Shown here: positions 61,001 through 64,000 of the stretch, piece by piece
How the letters are laid out: each line of letters begins with the position of its first letter
Numbering within the stretch: position 1 is the first letter of the stretch
Source of the DNA: Winogradskyella sp.
Lineage (GTDB): Bacteria > Bacteroidota > Bacteroidia > Flavobacteriales > Flavobacteriaceae
NCBI RefSeq assembly: GCF_028282165.1
Contig: NZ_JANQIM010000033.1
Location: 186,001-250,000 of the forward strand
DNA length: 64,000 nt
Reading direction: 5' to 3'
Made by a program: the position numbers and the translations under genes
Notes under the pieces: generated by a model
The model's input: the letters and a program-made list of their open reading frames with translations, nothing else
What the model was told of the DNA's origin: nothing
The model's database searches: none

Positions 61001-64000
61001 GTTACCAATGTAGAAGATATGACCCTTGTTTTTGCTTCAGATGGTAGTATATCAGTCTTTAATGGAAATATATCTAATTGGAATGTGGACAATGTCACAA
61101 CCATGCAAGGTATGTTCTTTGGGGCCACAGTATTCAATCAACCTTTAAATAGTTGGAACGTAGCTAATGTTACAAACATGGAAGCCATGTTCCAAGGTGC
61201 TCTAGCATTCAATCGACCTCTGGACGGCTGGAATGTATCTAATGTGAGTGAAATGCGCCTTATGTTTAACTTCGCTACGGATTTTAATCAGAATTTAGGA
61301 AACTGGGACATTTCTAGTTTGACCGATGCCTTTAAAATGCTAGATGAGACTAATATGTCTACGGCAAACTATGACTCAACCCTTATAGGTTGGGCTACTT
61401 TAGATACAGCTGCTGGTGAAACAGTAATCCCAAGTGATGTCACTTTTGGTGCTGATAATATTCAGTTTTGTGCAGCTTTGGAGGCCAAAAATCTATTAGA
61501 AAGCCCTAATTCTGGTGGCTTTAATTGGACCATAACAGATGCTGGGATTACAGCAGATTGTATCATAGATACTAGCGATTACTTTATCACCTCTTGGGTT
61601 GTTAGTGACAACGAATCCATTACCATTCCAACCAATTCAGACTACGATTACAATTATATAATTGATTGGGGAGACGGTACTGTTGAAACCAGTCTTAATG
61701 GGGACGCCACGCATACCTATACCACAGCAGGGACGTATAATGTGTCCATTACAGGAGAGTTTCCAGCAATTTATTTCAATTCAAGCAATGATAATAATCG
61801 CTCTAAAATTCAACATGTCGTTCAATGGGGAAGTAACCCGTGGTTAAGTATGAATGGTGCGTTCTTAGACTGCACAAACATCGAAGTTACTGCGTCAGAT
61901 GCTCCCGATTTATCAAATGTTAGTGACATGGGTGGAATGTTTCGAGGCTGTCAGTCTTTTACAGGTCAACTTACAGATCTTAGTACCTGGGATGTTTCGA
62001 GCGTAGAAGATATGTCGCGAACTTTTAACAGCTTTCCTTCGGTTTTTAATGGCAATATATCTAATTGGAATGTTAGTAATGTTACCACTATAGAAGGTCT
62101 GTTTTCTGGAGCAGCAGTATTCAATCAACCTTTAGAAAACTGGAATGTGAGTAGTGTCGTCAATATGAGGCTGGCCTTTTCTAATACTAGTGTTTTCAAT
62201 CAACCACTGAACGATTGGAATGTGTCTAGTGTAACAGATATGAACGTTATGTTCTTACTGGCCTCGGCATTCGATCAACCTTTAAATGACTGGAACGTAT
62301 CTAATGTGACCAACATGTCTAACATGTTTGCGCTTGCTACGGTTTTTAATCAAGATTTAGGAAGTTGGGATATTTCTAGTTTAGATAATGCATCTTCAAT
62401 GTTCAGTGGCACCAATTTGTCTACCGAAAATTATGATGATACGCTTATTGGTTGGGCCGCTTTAGACACTGATGCTGGCGAAACCGAAATCCCTAGCAAT
62501 ATTCTTTTTGGAGCACGTGATAGCCAATACTGTCTTGGAGAAGCTGCCAGAACTATTTTAGAAAATGTATATAATTGGCAGATAACTGATGATGGTAGGG
62601 ACGCCAATTGTGCAAATGATAGTAGAGCATTTATAACAGAATGGCAAGTCAACGATGGTCAATCCATTACTATACCAACCAATCCTAATTTTAGCACTTA
62701 CAATTATACAGTTTTATGGGGTGACGGAAATGCCGATACTGTTGTAACTGGAGACATATCCCATACCTATGACAATGGAGGTGACTACACGGTAACTATA
62801 TTTGGGGAATTCCCTGCAATTTACTTTGATGATTTTAGTGGTTCGGAGAATGGACTGAGCATTCAAAACGTTTTACAATGGGGCAGTATACAGTGGCAAT
62901 CTATGGATAGAGCCTTTTTGGGCTGTCGTAACCTAGATGTAACTGCTCAAGATACACCTGACCTTTCGCAGACTACAAGCATGATTGCTGCTTTTGCGCT
63001 CTGCTCTAGTCTAATAGGTAACTCAAGTTTTGATGCTTGGGACGTATCGACAGTAGAAACTATGAATGGTACTTTTAGTGGGTGTTCTCAATTTAACCAA
63101 CCTATAAATAACTGGAATGTTGGTAACGTAACTAATATGGTCGACATGTTTGGGGAAGCTGCAGCGTTTAATCAACCTTTAGATAACTGGAATGTGAGTA
63201 ACGTAACAACGATGTCTGCTATGTTCCGATTGGCATCCTCATTTAACCAGCCCTTAGAAAGTTGGAATGTCAGTAACGTAAGACGCATGTCTGCTATGTT
63301 CAGCGATGCTGTGGCTTTTAATCAGCCATTGAATGGCTGGAATGTGAGCAATCTCAATGGAATAGCCAGTATATTTCGTCGTGCTACGTCCTTCAACCAA
63401 CCTTTAAATAACTGGGATGTCTCCTCTGTGGTAGAGATGAATAGTGCTTTTTTAGGTTGTACGGCCTTTGACCAACCTTTAGACGATTGGAATGTTAGTA
63501 ATGTTTGGATCATGACGGATATGTTTAAGGACGCTACATCCTTTAACCAACCTTTGAACAGTTGGAATGTTTCCTCTGTCCGAGAGATGAATGGTGCCTT
63601 TTCGGGTTGTACAGTCTTTAACCAATCTTTAGACAACTGGAACGTTAGTAATGTCTTTGACATGGCTAATATGTTCGATGGAGCAGTAGCATTTGACCAA
63701 GACCTAGGAAATTGGGATATCTCTAGTTTATTTCGTGCAGATAATATGTTGAATAATACAAATCTTTCGACCGAAAACTATGATAATTTACTGATCGGTT
63801 GGGCGACTTTAGATAATGGAGAAACACAAATACCTTCAGATATTACCTTAGGAGCACTTGGACTTACTTATTGCGCAGGTGAGAATGCCAGAAATACCTT
63901 GACTGATCCATCAGGATTTAATTGGACCATCACTGATGGCGGTCTAGATCCTAGCTGTCCATCTGATATATTACTCTCCCCGAAAGTCTACCTTCAGGGC
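52094..64000 (+). CDS. giant secreted modular surface protein (partial, at least 3,969 residues)
   Basis: One frame stays open from ATG at 52094 to the window edge, which it reaches at a codon boundary. Order: signal peptide (about 1-23, ending NVNAQ); unnamed beta domain (about 25-185); HYR-like stretch (about 190-300); C-type lectin domain (about 319-437) with calcium/mannose-type EPN at 397-399 and WGD at 420-422; P-domain-like segment (about 536-712); beta-helix or autotransporter-like region (about 716-2085) with two VGGDGNDV/QGGDGNDV endings; five modules, each a PKD-like domain (VDWGDGT, HTY) plus BspA-like repeats (NQPLNSWNVSNVTNMEAMF), from about 2090; then SPKVYLQG, which in related proteins precedes the C-terminal domains. 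I expect type IX secretion and a role in adhesion, but the sorting domain is outside the window. Confidence 0.93.
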   Translation, partial: MRIKTPFVSLIFTVLFIINVNAQCDGNSDIIQDVGDNSLSTSQGSNFAVGNTFRATCDGPIEEISFYSFRVGDSNIGALGITLELYRNPLSASNRTLLGSVGVDISRHQGGLVEQKIELSSPIDLVEGVTYGWRLLNTNNEVIALAYGRNTALPGQMFRGNNFSSFNPITGGRFKFQIHYEDNIPPIANCRNITRVLSPDGTVSILSSEVNDGSTDADSGLDGTTIQNPIIFDCNDIGNNQVTFLVRDNAGNTASCEGTVTIIDNSAPVITNCPGVINVNTDPGTTATVTFDDLMFNDCALTMPAPTGFTFLTERNDNKYYVSNEPFTATEARTNAESLGGFVATILDETHNNDIRTSANDAGFTQSLYIGYSDANTEGVFTWHGTSSTYENWFPGEPNNLGGNEDYAILLPSSGFLARWGDVVETNTFRYVLELPNTAATVTQIDGLPSGSSEFPIGTTNNTFEVSDAYGNTSSCSFDIIVTENPFETEVKLENGKLTILDIENPSDDDIKLSLDGTYLTITDLNAPRLNVVSASATNSNLTNIPDSPNTNPSFISIPATLSGWDVNSSPEDMFVEVELDHNSLGQLIIELEAPTGETITLMDRPRSFDGIVPGDNSDFEQGFPITFIDNASVSAADMGEGIFSGQAVCRDDGICEYRPGTGAGSETLAEFKQRILNNGNDLNGVWNLRVADISASADGEVLNWTLDFTSDITLNVSTVTVALNEITNGIDYIAGEGDDKITFETDLTLSGSNNGLYISGLGAGTSWNQSNGALNLEGGLNIENCSIDSTVINLFELDASSLSIRDVYGIYSAPIPEPITILGETNLQASFEINLNSSLLTFNDVVNLEADYIRFEAGSDLTLGTVNFMANDTASINRINADGALELAGNISLGSNTELRLQTGQSITQTSGIITANRLVLVRTGFDEITASLLSDNNINALSTIQEASSWNTINLKNVSDLEFRSMRVENFSVEAPKFLLSENTDINVLTTGVFNGEIEVTATNTTSPAIVRNNSGVITFTAPSQGLLDFSGSVQFDAVGAVLTPTIIFDGPTIFNTPGISHLFDNLEVINGTFTLETDINFGGTALFKNAQTTLLGTGTISGGNVVMADGATINPGIVEDTSVGTLNVSDLSFSNDGVFAPYINTDTSFDVLNIIGSVDLTNANFVPTGDLTEDSGVSEIVIIDNDGTDDPVTGNFTNLEEGSFIDFGGTFFAISYVGGDGNDVSLIKAETAITLADDGQLTVTDINGGRSDDDIVLSSDGVNLVISNLVVPVLINGDDIIPTDLSTITIPLVEISNGVHFISEEGDNSVTIANDIALSGPNNGLKFDNLNAFDQIGAMDIGGHLEISGDGNLTLNLNSITAGRLSVNNVANIFNFVDPLIISGRTNLVANDQIAIINGSPNNTFNGQVTIEAGNFSFSASGDTTFRAVRSVSTDATTNLISIESGSLFLTRDVNIAGAGSRLTLYSDASIEITGDGSGITTDVLIIDGSSNGSTIARLSSPDNDINILQTASGKTLNSLEFQDADDIELGSIDANGLSIEAQTMVWSDITAITTGGDATFSGLIDITAADVSNPATLTHSSGDLTFQLQIGQSFDLSGAVQLTALEGTTTVIDASTITINVPSITQTIGNLLINNSFVKVESDINLLGLASFIGGAALTGNGTIAGGTLEFGNGALSPGGLGNDAVGVLTVGNLTALSTTTFRPYIQNSTDYDILNVQGTVDLNNFDLLLALDAFVFPDDGEGIILIDNDENDPVVGNFLNLPEGTGINLPNIAAVITYQGGDGNDVALLRDNVAPEALCADVSFAIGLDGIEIEAFEIDGGSTDNVGIASLLINGEPSINFSYDDLGANEVTLTVTDINGNTTDCLATIDLTSNVTFPILISEYNPDIIDNSSTIDIEVYGGANETFQGVFVIIEGNSNSSEMGLVKQVVELSGTFDANGLFTSSLPLLLPPSHTAILATSFSGEVGVTDIDPDNDGVIVTDDLSSLGTILDAISITDEVSDEPFAYAESIGGTNLSTLSERVRSVFREGSNGDVFAIDFGGIIYDKTGIEFESSFFDTAPTLDGTFGQINPVISLDVNQVAFRTTWQTDNPGISENNQVTIFTNPNETYNFIIDWGDGQLESNVTGTITHTYDNIGTYQISIAGTFPQFVSNGSELNDVFVGDALKLISIDQWGDLAWNSFENAFYECQNMDMLATDNPDLSSVTSLENMFYDCESLQGNSNINNWDVSTITTMAGMFREAQSFNQPLGNWNVSNVSDMSALFYNASDFNQDLNTWIVSNVSTMEAMFLGALEFNGNISSWNVSNVLNMEDMFLVARAFNQDISAWNVSSVNNMQEMFNGAEDFNQPLNSWNVSNVTIMTGMFTNAKDFNQPLDTWNVSNVTTMDGMFLFAESFNQPINNWDVRNVTAMTSMFEGALNFNQSLSDWDVSSVTSAGLMLVGSAFSRENYDNLLLGWSQLNLQPNVQFDVDASFCLGALAKQEIIDNYGWTFTDGGEACSEVFVTVWQTNETGTSANNQITIPTAASLGTSYNYVVDWGDGTTDFGLTGDMTHTYVSEGTYTVRISGDFPHIIFDEGGDRLKLREISQWGNISWMSMESAFFGCENLIISATDLPDLSNVTTMENMLRGAGNAIDINLWADITNWDVSNVENMSRLFRQSNFNQNIASWIVDNVIDMRRMFQNNTQFNQNISSWNTGNVTDMSRMFSGASSFNQDIGIWDVSKVQSMREMFLEATNFDQNLSAWDISSIQNQTMINMFRNAGISNENYDKTLIGWGTLEIGEAGIPIDVTLNANNAQYCESEYKRQELISNFGWTIDDDGKTADCNNYFITQWVTDADNQSITIPTSGNVYSYLVDWGDGTVEAGFTDDATHTYTTAGTYDVSITGEFPRIAFNLSSSSNSSKITLLSQWGTNQWRSMEAAFDGCENLEVIAPDVPDLSNVTDISEMFRNCQSFTGQLTDLSSWDVTNVEDMTLVFASDGSISVFNGNISNWNVDNVTTMQGMFFGATVFNQPLNSWNVANVTNMEAMFQGALAFNRPLDGWNVSNVSEMRLMFNFATDFNQNLGNWDISSLTDAFKMLDETNMSTANYDSTLIGWATLDTAAGETVIPSDVTFGADNIQFCAALEAKNLLESPNSGGFNWTITDAGITADCIIDTSDYFITSWVVSDNESITIPTNSDYDYNYIIDWGDGTVETSLNGDATHTYTTAGTYNVSITGEFPAIYFNSSNDNNRSKIQHVVQWGSNPWLSMNGAFLDCTNIEVTASDAPDLSNVSDMGGMFRGCQSFTGQLTDLSTWDVSSVEDMSRTFNSFPSVFNGNISNWNVSNVTTIEGLFSGAAVFNQPLENWNVSSVVNMRLAFSNTSVFNQPLNDWNVSSVTDMNVMFLLASAFDQPLNDWNVSNVTNMSNMFALATVFNQDLGSWDISSLDNASSMFSGTNLSTENYDDTLIGWAALDTDAGETEIPSNILFGARDSQYCLGEAARTILENVYNWQITDDGRDANCANDSRAFITEWQVNDGQSITIPTNPNFSTYNYTVLWGDGNADTVVTGDISHTYDNGGDYTVTIFGEFPAIYFDDFSGSENGLSIQNVLQWGSIQWQSMDRAFLGCRNLDVTAQDTPDLSQTTSMIAAFALCSSLIGNSSFDAWDVSTVETMNGTFSGCSQFNQPINNWNVGNVTNMVDMFGEAAAFNQPLDNWNVSNVTTMSAMFRLASSFNQPLESWNVSNVRRMSAMFSDAVAFNQPLNGWNVSNLNGIASIFRRATSFNQPLNNWDVSSVVEMNSAFLGCTAFDQPLDDWNVSNVWIMTDMFKDATSFNQPLNSWNVSSVREMNGAFSGCTVFNQSLDNWNVSNVFDMANMFDGAVAFDQDLGNWDISSLFRADNMLNNTNLSTENYDNLLIGWATLDNGETQIPSDITLGALGLTYCAGENARNTLTDPSGFNWTITDGGLDPSCPSDILLSPKVYLQG
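58362..63960 (+). repeat. five PKD plus BspA-like repeat modules in the giant gene
   Basis: Module boundaries fall near 58362, 59607, 60587, 61563, 62612 and 63960. Each has a PKD-like strand set, then 24-25-residue units of the form FNQPLxxWNVSNVTxMxxMF (about 9, 5, 5, 6 and 10 units, 35 in all), then a linker with YDxTLIGW and a Cys pair. The DNA of modules 3 and 4 is nearly identical over their PKD ends, and module 5 contains a 150-base tandem duplication. Confidence 0.85.

Noticed and set aside
52813..63663. Many antisense frames of 60-197 codons on the minus strand
   Set aside because: They lie opposite one continuous plus-strand gene with strong domain matches; their serine- and leucine-rich content is what the complement of its repeated Asn/Ser/Val codons produces.
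58770..63700. Regular repeats of about 75 bases suggesting a CRISPR array
   Set aside because: The repeats are coding, degenerate, in frame and read as BspA-like units; there are no constant spacers or cas genes.

Overview
The window looks like a chromosomal segment of a marine-type member of the Flavobacteriaceae (Bacteroidota). The signs are: low G+C; promoters of the Bacteroidota form (TTTG, about 19 nt, TAnnTTTG) in front of both tRNA genes and rpsP; a DNA polymerase III alpha subunit with an N-terminal exonuclease domain; a long Ala/Glu-rich tail on ribosomal protein S16; many TPR-type sensor kinases; and a giant secreted modular protein of the type exported by the type IX system. No phage, insertion sequence or CRISPR array was seen. 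Short dispersed repeats typical of these genomes occur in several gaps and once inside a gene.

Layout. 1-6549 (minus strand) is an operon of exported or envelope enzymes: pirin, a 41-codon ORF, isochorismatase-fold hydrolase, YtcJ-like amidohydrolase, YceI, DoxX, DMT transporter and an alginate-export-type porin. Its divergent neighbour (6719-8842) is a PAS/sigma-54 activator, and the gap holds a sigma-54 type promoter and tandem palindromes. 8868-13367 holds housekeeping genes (phosphoesterase, glutaryl-CoA dehydrogenase-like enzyme, tRNA1Val methyltransferase, rimM, rpsP) with a frameshifted four-helix-bundle gene inserted. 13622-21229 has a calcium-repeat lipoprotein, dnaE, trxA, a DUF58 protein and tRNA-Asp. 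21989-26113 is a decaying hydrolase cluster governed by a MarR regulator; two nearly identical palindromes mark its two promoters. 26519-29761 is a small secreted peptide, a TPR histidine kinase and response regulator, and a possible small RNA. 29778-43000 is mostly housekeeping and envelope genes (glycosyltransferase/flippase pair, ruvC, hemW, DUF families). 43108-48328 has a sulfide:quinone reductase-like gene behind an FNR-type box, a BlaI/M56 pair with its operator, an M20 peptidase and tRNA-Leu.

48804-64000 is the most striking part: a TPR histidine kinase, a LuxR-type response regulator, an orphan pseudo-receiver with Glu in place of the phospho-acceptor Asp, and a gene of at least 3,969 codons that runs off the window. 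That protein carries a signal peptide, a C-type lectin domain with an EPN motif, a P-domain-like fold, a long beta-helix-like region and five PKD plus BspA-like repeat modules. An 18-bp TACGTA palindrome lies 57-75 bp before the pseudo-receiver, before the giant gene, and before an isolated 105-aa gene 30 kb away. I infer a small regulon in which the kinase/regulator pair controls the giant surface protein.
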